Part shown: in pieces, positions 10,947 to 22,973 of the stretch
Numbering within the stretch: position 1 is the first letter of the stretch
Layout: every line of letters starts with the position of its first letter
Origin: Rhyzopertha dominica
Lineage: Eukaryota; Arthropoda; Insecta; Coleoptera; Bostrichidae
Length of the DNA: 64,000 nt
Direction of reading: 5' to 3'
NCBI GenBank assembly: GCA_025024175.1
Contig: QCXZ01000138.1
Location: 49,199,092-49,263,091 of the forward strand
The notes under the pieces: model-generated
What the model saw: the letters and a program-made list of their open reading frames with translations, nothing else
What the model was told of the DNA's origin: nothing
Database searches by the model: none
Position numbers and translations under genes: made by a program

Positions 10947-12248
10947 CGAGGCATGTTTTTTAAGTAAGTACGGTTTTGGAATTAAAAAAAGACGTGCAAA
11001 GATATCGCAATAATTTTATCTTACATGAAAGCCTCTACCTTAATCTACTTTTCTACATAATTTCCGTGAATATTGAGGCACTTGTCATAACGTGGCACCA
11101 GTTTTTGAATACCCTCCTTATAAAATTCTGCCGCCTGACTTGTTAACCACTGTATCACAAATGTTTCGACTTCGTTATCGTCTTGAAGACGCTGACCACC
11201 CAGGTGTTTCTTCAAGTGCAGGAACAAATGGTAGTCGCTGGGCACCAGATCAGGGCTGTATGGAGGATGATCTAGAGTTTCCCATTTAAAAGATTTGATG
11301 AGATCTTTGGTCCGATTAGCCACATGTGGACGGGCATTATCATGCAGCAAAACGATACCCTTACTCAACTTGCCACGTCTTTTGTTCTGGATTGCACGAC
11401 GCAGATTGTTCAATGTCTTACAATAAGACGCTGCATTGATTGTCTCATTACGAGGCAGAAACTCCACTAGCAATACTCCTTTTCTGTCCCAAAATTGTTT
11501 GCTTAAACTTCACTTTTTTGGGTGATGATGAATGTCGCCATTCCATGGATTGTTGTTTCGATTCTGGTGTGACGTAGGCCACCCATGTTTCGTCACCAGT
11601 AACAATTTGGTCTAAAAAATCTTCACCTTCATTGTGGTACCGCTCAAGGAAAGTCAATGCACTGCCTAAACGTTGGGTTTTGTGCAAATCCGTCAACATT
11701 TTCGGAACCCAACGTGAACACAATTTCCGGTAATTCAAGTTCTCGGTCACAATGCGATACAAAACACTACGAGAATATTGAGGAAAGAAGTCGCACAATG
11801 ATGAAATTGTAAAGCGTCTGTTTTCTCTCACCTTTTCGTTCACTTTCTGCACCAAATCTTTATTAACGACCGAAGGACGCCCACTCCGTTCTTCATCATG
11901 CACATTTGTGCGGCCATCTTTAAATGCTCTCACCCATTTCCTTACCATTCCATGACTCATAATGTTTTGTCCGTAAACTTCACAGATCTCACGATGAATA
12001 TCGATCGGTTTTACGCCTTTAGCACTAAGAAATCCTATGACAGCCCGTACTTCACAATCGGCGGTACTCACGATTGTCGGAGGCTTCTTAAACACTCAGT
12101 AAACAACGTATACAATGAAGAATCAAACTCTAATGGCGTCAGTGCGTAGACAAGAGATGTAGGTAACCAGCGCGCATGCGCGGAACGCCGACCGTAGCGC
12201 TGCGGCGGCGGAATCGCAAAACGGTACTTACTTAAAAAACATGCCTCG
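10947..12248 (-). mobile_element. mariner element, full length
   Basis: The ends are inverted repeats of at least 28 bp beginning CGAGGCATGTTTTTTAAGTA, with one mismatch between left and right. TA dinucleotides lie directly outside both ends (10,945-10,946 and 12,249-12,250), the target duplication of the IS630/Tc1/mariner superfamily. The 1,302-bp length is normal for mariner. It encodes a D34D transposase on the minus strand broken by one small deletion. The well-matched ends suggest a fairly recent insertion compared with most TEs in the window. Confidence 0.93.
11045..12095 (-). pseudogene. mariner transposase, one frameshift
   Basis: The start at 12,095 gives the usual N-terminus, two helix-turn-helix regions (about residues 10-110) joined by a GRPS hinge (SGRPS, residues 71-75), and WVPKML at about 129-134, equivalent to mariner's WVPHEL. 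The first catalytic Asp is in TGDETW (about residue 168), the second in LLHDNARPH and the third in YSPDLVPSDYHLF, with 34 residues between second and third. Near 11,470-11,500 the reading jumps from KFKQT straight to FWDRKGVLLVEF in another frame, so about 10 codons are lost with a shift. All three catalytic residues survive in two ORFs (11,448-12,095 and 11,045-11,473). The family does cut-and-paste transposition into TA. Confidence 0.92.
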
Positions 12249-12249
12249 T

Positions 12250-13180
12250 ATTATCAACGTTCTGTGTTTTTTACTTTTATTGCCAATTTAAAGCGCTTTA
12301 TTCTTCATACAGCGCCCAAATATTGCAATATATTTAAGGGTGAAGTGCAATAAATCCTATCATTCACCAATGAGAGAACGCCTCGGTTCTTTGCAAACCT
12401 CTCAGGATAGGACGAAATCTACTTTATCATATCTTCCTCATTAAAACGCACTGCTCTATTTCAATGGTCTCAAAATTAACCTCCCTTTAATCCCAAGATG
12501 TTTTTGTCGGCGTTTTTTTTTCGAATTTTTCCACCAATAACCGTTATTTTCAATTTCATGCGCTACTTTATCAAAACCCGGTATATATCCCTAAGGAAAG
12601 ACAATATGTCTTTTTGTCCGAGGCAACGTAACCAGTAGAGCGAGCGCTNGGTATTTCTCACATCATTAACTAAGCCACAGAGAAAACAACGAGCATTTGC
12701 TTTTCTGTACACATCCCGTTTTCGTAGATGACAAATGCAAGCTCATCTCATTAAATTTTTGCGCAGAGCGAACAATACCTGCGCTAACAACGATACCGTT
12801 TCCCTTCGCCGTTTATTTAATTTTCTAGCTGGCTGCGAAACTAAATTGTGGAGATGCTGGAGCTTAATGTAGCGCGAAACCGGCATGTGAAAAAGCGCAC
12901 AGATCAAGTAAATCTTGTGTATTAGGAGCCTGTTGTCCGCGTAAAAGCCAGACGACATTACAGATTTTTGATAGGGACTACACCCACTTATAAACGAGGA
13001 CGTGATGTCCGGCTAAAGCCATCGGAGCTTTTATATGCCTTTTACTGTCGTGTAGGATATATAGTTTATAATGCAGTGGAAGCCGCAAAAGTATACGCCA
13101 GCGTTATTTATTAGTTGCAGTTGCAACATGAAAAAAACAGAAAATAAAATGAGATGGCGGAACATGTAATGATTGTATGT
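12250..13180. other. Balanced unique sequence, no gene
   Basis: 12,260-13,020 has mixed composition with no TE motif and contains one N (12,649). The minus-strand ORFs at 12,743-12,958 and 13,031-13,249 have no recognisable domain. It is likely host non-coding sequence. Confidence 0.35.
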
Positions 13181-13260
13181 ATACAGGGTGATTTTTTCGA
13201 TGCTTAGCAATGGTATATTGGAAACTAGAGGAGGATATACAATTTTCATCTTAAATCAGC
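13181..13260 (+). repeat. Solo Tc1/mariner-type terminal sequence
   Basis: TATACAGGGTGATTTTTTCG resembles the TIR starts of other DNA transposons here (TA then CAGGGTG), including the 36.0-37.6 kb element. No matching opposite end is found nearby, so this is probably a truncated element end. Confidence 0.4.
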
Positions 13261-13271
13261 GCTAGTGAGAA

Positions 13272-13770
13272 ATGGTTATAGCAATAAGAATATTTGGTCA
13301 GTTTTTAATAAAAGTGCTCATCCAAATCAATTCTCAGCCAGGACAAATTAAATTGAAGTTGAGTTTGCCTTATGTACAAAGCCTTTCGGAAAAATTAAAG
13401 AGGATGCTTAGAAAACACGATATTTTAGTTGTTGATAGTACACATAATAATTTAGATAAAATTTTAAATTCTACTAAAGACAAAGTACATTTAGAGAGTG
13501 AAGGTGTTTACAAAATTATTTGTTCTTGCGGCAAGTGTTACATAGTTCAAAGTAAAAGGAAATTAGGTACGCGTTTGAAAGAACACATACGTGCTACTAG
13601 GTTGCAACAAATCTTCCGTAGCTGAATACTTTACACTTTTTTACATAGAGCAAAGTATTATCACAAACGTCTAATAAAAGAAGCTATAGAAATTTGTAGA
13701 AATATTAATAATTTTAATAGGGATTGTGGAAATTATGAGGTAGGTGACATTTGGAAGGCTATTTTGTAGT
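13272..13770 (+). pseudogene. Penelope-like element C-terminus (RT end + GIY-YIG endonuclease)
   Basis: The 117-codon ORF contains LPYVQSLSEKLKRMLRKHDI, the characteristic region between the RT and endonuclease of PLEs, then GVYKIICSCGKCYIVQS and LGTRLKEHI, the GIY-YIG nuclease core with its Cys pair and catalytic Arg. The YIG Gly is Val here. A stop follows at about 13,625, but a later frame gives KRLIKEAIEICRN and NNFNRDCG, the expected end of the domain (to about 13,770). PLEs use this nuclease to nick DNA for target-primed reverse transcription. The RT proper is absent (5' truncated). The element directly follows a stray DNA-transposon end at 13,181. Confidence 0.88.
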
Positions 13771-14860
13771 TATCTTTTATCAAGTAGTTCGTGTAGTAGG
13801 TAGGTAGTTCCTTTTTCGTCGTTAGCTTCTTTTCTATCAGGTTGGCACGTTGTTTCTATGACGTCTCGCTTCCTTGGTGATTTGTTTAAATACTTTCAAA
13901 ATTTAGTTTGAACTTGTGTCAGGTAAATTTTGAGGTTCTTCGTCTTTGTCAAAGATTACAGGTGCAATCGAAACGTCAGACTAATAACTTTTTGTCAGTG
14001 TTTTCTAGAGACAGCATCTTTCCGAGAAAACATTATCTTATATTATGGATGCTGAAAGCATTCACCCTCAAATATTTTTTATACTTTAAGACAAAACAAT
14101 GTATCATGGTCAGTTATAATACTACATTTCTATTATTCCATTTACTACCCGCATTAAATCAGAAAAATGATAAGTCGGCACGCAAAAAATCGACTTTTTA
14201 TGAGCGTCCCCCGGCACTTTAGCTACATGCTGCCAGTGCCGCTATATGAAACACTAGAGGGCATGTAATGCGCCTTTTATGTATGTAGGGTCGGTCTGAG
14301 GGCAGACTGCGTATGTGTTTTTTATACGCGGCGTCTTAACGAAATTTTAGAGGCCTCGCGCTACACCTTTTATCATCCGGCTCACACGTCGAGGGATAAA
14401 ACCTAATCTGATAAGAGCGAAAGGGGCTTCCCTTATTCAGGGTCGGGTGTGAAATTGGCCTATGAAATATTACTGTTAAAAATGGAAGCTGGGTACGTAA
14501 CGGTGAATTTTCCATGTTCGTGGCTAATAAGAAGTTTGCTTTCTTGAAAAACGAACGTCTTTGTAAATGATTAAGCAAGTGAATCAGTTAGTACTTCCCC
14601 AGTTAAATATCCCCGCCATAACAAACAGAGCGGAACTGTTTCTGCATTAATAATGAAGTAGATAGTAGTTGGGCAAGAAAATGCAGCTATTGCGCATAAG
14701 AGAGCGAAGTTAAAGAGTCTGGATGCAATTCTGTTGTGGGTTTAGGTCACAAGGGAACAGTTGCCTCGTCCTTATTTAACGGTTTCATTTTACATTGCAT
14801 ACAATCGCTCTGTTGAATTAAACATGTGCTGCACTTGTTTATGTTATGTTTTGTACAACA
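13771..14860. other. PLE 3' flank then unique sequence
   Basis: 13,770-13,960 may be the 3' untranslated end of the PLE. No hammerhead-like box is seen there. The ORF at 13,908-14,222 has no known domain. 14,230-14,790 is balanced, non-repetitive sequence without a gene signature. Confidence 0.3.
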
Positions 14861-14862
14861 TA

Positions 14863-15353
14863 CAGGGTGATTCGTCAAGCACGAATTCTTGGATTTGTAA
14901 AAAATAAATGTTAAATTATTAACTATGTAATTATGTAGTGCAGAAAACTTACGACCACTTAGTTTGTGTGAATTTTACCACTGCGGCAGGCCAAAAACAG
15001 CTTTCAGTCCATCATAGTACAATTATTTAACAGGCTTACTGTAGCCACAACCTCACAAATGCCATACAAAACCTTAAAAGTTATGCAAAACCGGGTCACC
15101 CCACAGCTCCGAAATATGAGCTTTCTGCAACCTTAAAGTTGATTATCCTACAAAAACAGTACAGAATATTTTGAAAATGCACACTCCAGCGCGTTTTTTC
15201 ATACTAAAATTTATATAAATAATTTAACAATCGACAGATGACAAGTACACATCAAAGTAATTGTTCTGTTCACTTTCCTGAGAGGCGGAAACCTGATTCA
15301 ATCGATAATCTCCATAAGCGCCCTGGATGCATGAATCATTTATAGAAACCCTG
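14863..15353. mobile_element. Probable mariner-type MITE (~490 bp)
   Basis: It starts TA|CAGGGTGATT and ends AAACCCTG|TA, so both ends show CAGGGT next to a TA. Inverted similarity beyond about 6-8 bp is weak, and no coding sequence lies inside. It may be a non-autonomous relative of the CAGGGTG-ended elements elsewhere in the window. Chance pairing of two unrelated solo ends cannot be excluded. Confidence 0.42.
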
Positions 15354-17180
15354 TATAAGAAATCTGAATCCAAACTTTAAAAAACTAGACCCTTTTCTTT
15401 AAAGTTTGACATTCAAGCCTTGTGTTATTGAGTGCTCTGATACTTGGATTCTTGGTCATGACAAATATCTCAATATAAACTATGCATTATAATAATAGTA
15501 GGATTAATCCGATGGAGTTGTTATGTATAAAAACATTGAATTAATAGGTAGCCTGAACATTCTAAGCTCTGTAATGTTTGTGAGTTAAAAGTTTCGGTTA
15601 TACATAGAGCGCATGATTTGGATTCTTATTCCAAAAACCACTGTATATGATAGTAGTTTTATTAGTCGGAATTTTATTAGTGAACTAATGAAAAAAATGT
15701 GCCTTATTCCTTGGGAATAACCAGGCCCTTCCAAACTTGTGATAGAGGTGTTCATGAGTAATGAATCGATGCATTTTGGAGCGCACAAATTGCTTGAACT
15801 GTCTAACGATCATTACCCTTAATTTTTGAAATTGAGTAATCATATAGGAATGAATGTTTTTACTTATGCCAGGCGCGTGCTTAACAATTAATCTGACTGT
15901 GTAAATTATAGTAGATTGAAATATTTATTTTAATTANCTGGAACAATATTCTTGAGGCACATGATCNCATTGAGGTAACGGATAGTCCGGAGTAAGAAAC
16001 TNAATGGTAACATAGCAAGGGACACATACTCAGCAGCNGTAGTTTAATAGCTTGACGTAAATAGTATCANGTGNCATTAGATGAGCCCAACATATAAAAC
16101 GAAAATCCTAATGAATCAATAAGAATGCCACCACCACCATCTAATANNCTAAAATGACTCATTCAAAAAGTGGAAGGAATTATAATTGTTTCTAACTAGT
16201 TATTAACAAATATGATATGCAAATTCGGAGTGAAACCAGCATAATCGATCTATTGTTAGCATTGTTAATCTTTCACTGAAAACAAACATTTCAAAATACT
16301 GTTAATTATAGCAATATTGGCAGCTTTTTATGTTCAATAGTTCAAACATTTTACTCTTTCCTATCTTTTCAGTCACTTTAACATACACACGTATTTAACG
16401 TTTTCAATAACAAAAACGGAGCGTTTAAACTTGCGTAACCTACGCCAGTTTTAGAAAAGACAATATTAACTAGCGCAAAGTAAATAGGTGGAGTCACGCC
16501 GGCACAATTTACACAAGGTTAAAAATAACTACAATAAAACACATTTATCTGAACATCGTAGCAGTAAAACCAACAGGAATCCTGTGGATGTACAAACAAC
16601 TAAGCTATACAAGGCGTAATAGCTCTATTTTAGAAAAAAAGAATAATCTGATCGTTATACTGTACCAGAAACTCGAAGATCGTAAAACATCCACAACAAA
16701 ACTGTAAAGCAATATTTAGGTATTTACAATGATTGCCTAAATAATAAACTAAAGAAACACTAAATGTATTTAAAAATGAATGAAAACTAAACAATCAGCT
16801 TTACTGTCATCAAACCTAATTACAACGCTTTAGTCTTTCTAGTTCATTATTTCGTTACCGCACACAAGTGTCAAAAAGATTGCACGAGTGATTTATATCG
16901 AGCAAAAGTTGATGTGTACATGTTGGCAGCCAAGTATCTTGTAAATATTTTGGAGCTTTTGTTCTAAACCACCACTATACTCACAAGTACGAGGGCGACG
17001 TTATCTTTGACAGTGATATATGGTTGTATCTATGTATGTTTACTTTCCCCACAAATCAGGAGGAGAGATATGTTAATAAATCATGCAACTGTTTACTGAC
17101 GAAACTGAATAGTGTGAATACGTTCAATAGCGGGAAGCAATTACATAAGCAGGGCATAGATTTTGGCACTGATTTTGTGA
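15354..17180. other. No gene recognised; region with scattered Ns
   Basis: AT-rich sequence with about nine single or double N positions between 15,930 and 16,150, pointing to low-quality base calls or assembly polishing problems there. No repeat pair or domain was found. Confidence 0.35.
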
Positions 17181-18110
17181 TTTTCATTAGACTTTCTTAG
17201 CTGATGAGAGTATAAAAACAAAATTTGAGCAAAAACAAATTTCTTGTCTGTGTGTCTGTGGTTTTGTTTGTGGACACGGTAACTTTCGAAAGACTTAATA
17301 TATGAACTTGAAGTTTGGCAAACGTATAAATCTCAACTACCCAAAGCGACCTATTGTTTGTGGGGTAAGTAGGGTATCAGGAACGGGGCGAAATTGGGGG
17401 GTAACTACCCTTTTGCAAATTTTTATTTTTTTTCGTTTTAGTATGTGATTAGTAGTATAACTGCGAGTATTATTCGTTCTTATAAATTTTCGGTGCAGCA
17501 AACTGTTTAGAAGATATTAGCAAAAAAGCGTCATAAAGAAAACGGTTTTTCCTAAATATCTCCGAATATATTTAATATATTCAAAAAATGAAAACACCAT
17601 CAGATAGGGAATAAAATTTCTCATAAGTGTCTTAGAAAATTTGTTCAAAATTTTGACATTTTCGAGATATTTCCAAAAAACCTATTTTGGGCCCTGCTCG
17701 TACGATTTTTTTTTCAATTTTGGTAGTATATAGAAAATCAAATTTCTGATCAGAAAGCACTCTTGTAATTGTTTTGTTAAGTTAATAATATTCGAGTTAT
17801 TTGAAAAAAACGATTTTAAAAATTTATATAATTTTGCTAATATCACGAGGATTGTTTGTCTTAGAAAAAATGTGTAGAGAGAAAAAATGAAAAAATGATT
17901 ACCAATCGTATAGTACATATAAGAAATAAAAACGTAAATGTCATTTGACAATTGTATGTGGAAGTATCGATTCAATTTGCAGCGGTTTTTTTTAAGTTAT
18001 TAAGTGCTGTTAGCTATTCTTTTTTTAATAATTTTATGATGAAGTAAATGCATTCAAATATAAACAAACTCTAAATTTTTAAGGTCGTCTCCACCTCGAT
18101 CCCTTTTTTG
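17181..18110. repeat. Probable unclassified interspersed repeat
   Basis: A stretch with runs such as TGTCTGTGTGTCTGTGG followed by AACTTTCGAAAGACTTAATA, then long T-rich and A-rich segments. It resembles unclassified repeats seen in insects, but there is no second copy in the window to confirm this. The ORF at 17,682-17,975 is low-complexity. Confidence 0.3.
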
Positions 18111-20360
18111 TTAATAAAATATCAACTTATATGGTAAAGTTTCCATAGTGAAAGACTGATAAAAAAATGTTCATATACTAGTTGCCTGTAATTACAGAGC
18201 ATGCATATGACAAACATAAAAAGCTTGTATGTATGCAAATACTGTACCTGTCCCAGATAAAATAAAGGTGTCAAGTGATAAAACTATTTCTGATGAAACA
18301 GGGTTACTAAGTGAAGCAGTTACTGAAATACTTGCAGCAAACAAAATAGAAGTATCTGGTGAAGCAGTTGTCAATAAATAAAATTCTATTATGGAATAGA
18401 CAGTTTTGTTACAAAAGCTACTGATAACATACAGGTGCAAATCGAAGCAACTAGAGAGATGTCAATATACTCCTATAAATAAGTAAAAAAACAACATCCT
18501 TCCAAATCGTTGGTTTGGAAGACGAAGGCCGTCAACAAGATCTCCAGAATTTAATCTTTCAATTTTATTATATGAACATCTTAAAAATAGCTTTTATTAA
18601 ATTAAGGTACAAGAATTAGTTCACTCAAAAAGACACGTTACCAACTTGTTGTGTGTTTATAGTGTCGTTTTGAAGATATTTAGATTTTGTCGTGACCAAA
18701 ATATATATATATATTTCTCTCGTTAATCTCGAAAGGGCAAACATAAATTACATTACAATTCCACCAAGTTCCAAATCATGTGCAATTGGCTTATTATTAT
18801 TGACTAACAAAAAACATAAACTGCGTTTTTTTAATTTTTGTTTTATTTTTTTTTGTAATTCACGGAACTGTGAGAAGTAGAAGTTTCGAACAGGGAAACA
18901 TTTGATACTCTATGCAGAAGGCTGTGGTATACAGCTAACTCAATAGAATTGGACTGTGAAATAAGCTGCAATCTAATCTTCATGTCTGCAGAATTTGGGG
19001 GATATAAAAACTATGCAGCTGCATCTCAGTACCCTTCCAAATTTCTAAGTGCAGAAGAATTTCATCATCATATCTATATCAAAGGAACACGTTAATAAGC
19101 GGATCCTTGATTTCGAAATGTTTACCTTTAAAATGCGATAAATAATATTAAGCTATAATGGGGAAAAGTGAGGAAGAAGTGAGGTAAGTCGTCTTTTACT
19201 CGTAGAAAGCGAAATTTATTGTCGAATATGAAAGTAGGTACTTATTTAAAAATTCTAATTGAGTATTTAACTTCTTTGAATGTTTTTCTTATTAAAATNA
19301 TCAATTTTAATAGTGTCAGTAATTATCAACTATCCTGGGTTCATTTTCGGCCTCAAAGCTGCAACTTTTAACCGATGAGCCCCTGAAAATATTCACTTAC
19401 TCGGCCCTGCCATTTGCACAGCTCTTGTTGAATTTAGGGCGTAGTACATCCATGCTAATATGTCTGAATAAACGGATTGGCGCAAGCGGATTTCGCATGT
19501 GATAGAAAGGTTTTATCCGGGATACCTACGCGTCTTACGACTCAATGCGACGCTTTTAGCCCTCTGGCTGAACACTTTACCCCGACCTAACTCGCATAAT
19601 GTTGATATTAAAAATCCTCTTTCGCTTATAGTATTTGCACTCGGAGCAGAGATGCCTTGCTCGGGGAAGAAAATTCGAGAATATACCGAGCGGTAATGGC
19701 CCCGGTACAACACTGCGGCGGTTTATAAAAATGCGCCGGCGAATGGATACTGCTGCAAAAAGCTGCCTTTGTTTGGTAATATTTGATTATCTGAAACTTG
19801 CGCTGTTATTTCGGGCATATAATCGGAAATAGTGCTCTACAATATCTAAACTTTTCCTATTTTCGTACAAACAACAAAAAAAAAACGCACGACTTCTTGA
19901 TCAATATTTCAAGTAAAAATTTGTGTTTAAGTTAGTTCAAATTAAAATGCAAAACAGTTCAGATAATTAAGTTTTCTCCGTGGATTATAGCAAGATGAGG
20001 AGAATAAGTAGGTCACATAAAAAAAGATTTTGAACAGAACCGTTAAGTCTGCTAATTAGGCCAGCAGGGCCATTGGTCGAAAAAAAATCAGTTTAAAACT
20101 TTATAGAGATTAAATTTAATTGCTTCGCTAACTTATAATAAAAGGTGCTAAAAAAGGTTTTAATTGCTATCATTAATGAGTATTTGGTGAGATGGGTTTT
20201 TCGAGCAAAAGGACTTTGGCTAGCAGGCTAACGAAAAGCATAGAACCNGCTATTTTCACGAAACTATGGCATATTGGCGGGGTTGTATTTTGTAGTATTA
20301 CTAATGATACAGTTAAAGCTACAAATAAGATAATATTACTATTTTTGTGATACACATCCA
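18111..20360. other. No gene recognised; balanced island at 19.3-19.85 kb
   Basis: 18,190-18,440 has an open plus-strand frame (VPDKIKVSSDKTISDE...) with no family I recognise. 18,702-18,717 is a short AT microsatellite. 19,320-19,850 is balanced sequence with overlapping short ORFs on both strands, typical of non-coding unique DNA with fewer stops. Single Ns lie at 19,299 and 20,248. Confidence 0.35.
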
Positions 20361-20364
20361 ACTT

Positions 20365-20720
20365 ATTGTATATACACTGATGACATCCATATTTATGTCT
20401 CTTTTCATCCTAGTGACCTTATAAACACAGTTTCCACTCTTAATTCTGACATAAACGAGATGTCTGTGGTGTCGCTGAAACACTCTTTAAAGCCCAATGC
20501 AGATAAATGTTTTTTAATGTCATTTGGTAATGAAGGTGTTGGAAGCGCAGTACTATTATACCTTAAGAGTAACATCTTGTTAGATAATACTGCGTTGAGG
20601 TGTGTTGATGTGGTTAAAAATTCGTGGCTATCTTTCGACTATAAGTTAATTTAAGACATCACTTTCAAAATCACGATATATAGACCCTGTCTGAGGTTTG
20701 TTTATGGTATAAAATTATGC
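20365..20720 (+). pseudogene. Non-LTR reverse transcriptase fragment (YTDD to post-palm)
   Basis: The plus-strand reading starts with IVYTDDIHIYVSFHPSDL, the motif C region (YADD changed to YTDD), then HSLKPNADKCFLMSF, which matches the LKLNxxKCxFM block following it in Jockey/CR1 RTs. Later NILLDNTALRCVDVVKNSW fits the VDSVKNLG block. Sequence before motif C is absent, so the copy is truncated at about 20,360. Faint remains of the C-terminal domain may continue toward 21,100. Confidence 0.72.
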
Positions 20721-22970
20721 AAATTACAGAAAAACGAAAGATGCTCCACTTTTATGTCATTTGTTTCAAAATTCTATTGTTATGGGCTATTCAGTTGTGT
20801 AAGATTTCGTACTGATGTTAACATGTAAATGTTATACGTACATTCCTAAAGAAAAACCCTCTGTTTCAAGTGTAGTTATAGTTATATACGGTTCCATTAA
20901 ACTGAAAGTCATTATCATTTTACTCATTTCAATTACATCTAAAGATATAAGTGTTCATTTGCTAAACATTTTCTGTATAATTCTGAACGTAGTAGTATAA
21001 GCGACGTCAATTTCAAACCTTTAAGAGCAACAATGTAGGAACAGATGAAGCAGATTAACCGCGTAGACGGACCCTTTGATATAACTCATCTATTTAGCCA
21101 TTCCTTTAAGAACGTAGCAATCACTTTCAATTTATATAAAATAAGTATGTGCAGTAAGGGATGTTAAAGCCAAAGGTCCTTACAAACAGCCCACGTTGTA
21201 ATAGGACTTTGAATAACTGAATTGAAGATTACCTGCGATGAGAGAGCATAACATAATACTGCTGCAATGGTTTGAAGTGCAATCCAATTGGAATTGTGCT
21301 ATAGAAAATGCAGAGTTATTCCTTCATGCATAATTCCAAATATATGTTGGTATCACACAAGTGATAAGTCTGACAGACTCGTCTATACCGGCCATAAACG
21401 CTCTGACGATATTTTGCAAAATCCAATATAATCTTATTTAATGAATACAAAGGTTACCAAAAAAATACGCAACCAACGATCTTAATAATTTGAGCTCATT
21501 TTCTGTGTCGAGATATGCAGCATGTAACAAAAAAAACAACTTGTCGAACTTACTAAATGTAACATTTTATTTACGTTTTCCAGTTTTTGCAACCAAAGAT
21601 TTACCTCGAAGATCCTCAACTAATCAAGCCGGATTTTTACCATGTAAGTATAATCTGGGCTGATGAAAACCCCTATGCTGTTTTATTAGAGAAGCGCATT
21701 CCCAGCAGAAATTTTCAATAAGTATTTGGGCTAACATAAAAAGGAGAGCCTTATCAGACCTTGCATAATAAAGGAAAAACTGATAAATGGATAACAACAT
21801 TTATCGGTGAAAATACTCCTGTTTTGTCAATTGTTTTAGTACTTATTAGAGCACACTTTTATTGTATATAAACGTAATTGAAAGCTTTGTTATTGTTGAA
21901 ATAACTCTCATTCTTATTTTTATTGTTGAAACAACTCTCTACTTAGAGCATAAAAATTATAGTTGAAAAGTAGTTTTTGTTAATAACATTTGTATTTAGA
22001 GTGTGGCCGTTTACAAATACTATTAAAGAGGCAACATTTTTTGTATCAAACAGAAATGAATTTCTTTCGTATGTATTCTTTTTAGTGATGCGTGTAAGAG
22101 ATTTTACAGAAAAACACATATATATTTTTCAATGCCTATTGCCTTTAGGAGAAGTGCTACACAAAAAATATGTTATATTTAGTGAGTTCTACAAGTGGTT
22201 CAAATGAAATAAAATGACAATCTGTTTTAATCAGAGACTGATTGATTGTGAGCCGACGTTCGATACCGAGATTTTCTCCTTAGCAGGCCTTTCATAAAGA
22301 ATTAATGGTAACAAAAAGCTTTCCTTTTATCGGGGATACACAACCTGGCTTGACCTTTTTGTTCAACCTCTTTGCCTGAGGGTACAACCTCATCTCAAGT
22401 TAATTATTCAAACAGGGTCGATTGCTGGATAAGGTAAGTTTAAAGAGATAATCTGTGAATAAGTCGTCTATTAAAAATTCAGTTTAGCAGATATGTGATT
22501 CTATAACACTATATGTACTTAGTTGATTCTTGTCAATTATGCCTTATACTGTTGTTAAGAGAAATGTGGCACGAAAATGTCCAAAAAAATTCATAATAAA
22601 TTTTCACCGCAGTGCTTTTATGTTGAACCGGTACAGTCAAGGACTGGAACACAGTTAAGCGATATGATACTTGTTTATGTTGAAATTATTTTGTACCTGC
22701 ATGACACAGTTCATGTTTAAATACAATTTTAAATGCGTCATGCTTCTCCTCATTCAGCTCATTCACTCGAACCTAAACGGCTTACTTCTGCTGCAGTTAC
22801 AGAACACAATTGGCTTAAGGGTGATACCCTCGATATAAGCAAATTAATTGCCAGTGTGTTCTATTACATGCAAGTGTTTGAGTTGTATCTCAAATTGCAT
22901 GAAGCCACAGCAATGTTCACTATGTAGAAACATGGATTACTGCGTCCAATTACACATTTTTTTATGTATT
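20721..22970. other. No gene recognised
   Basis: AT-rich sequence. The first few hundred bases may be the decayed tail of the RT fragment. 22,210-22,480 is somewhat balanced. The ORFs at 21,977-22,207 and 22,733-22,927 show no domain. Confidence 0.35.
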
Positions 22971-22973
22971 ATA

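Noticed and set aside
11092..11289. Plus-strand ORF inside the mariner
   Set aside because: Shadow of the minus-strand transposase.
17682..17975. 97-codon minus ORF rich in F, I and Y as a membrane protein
   Set aside because: Composition simply reflects T- and A-runs in AT-rich DNA. No signal or topology pattern beyond that.
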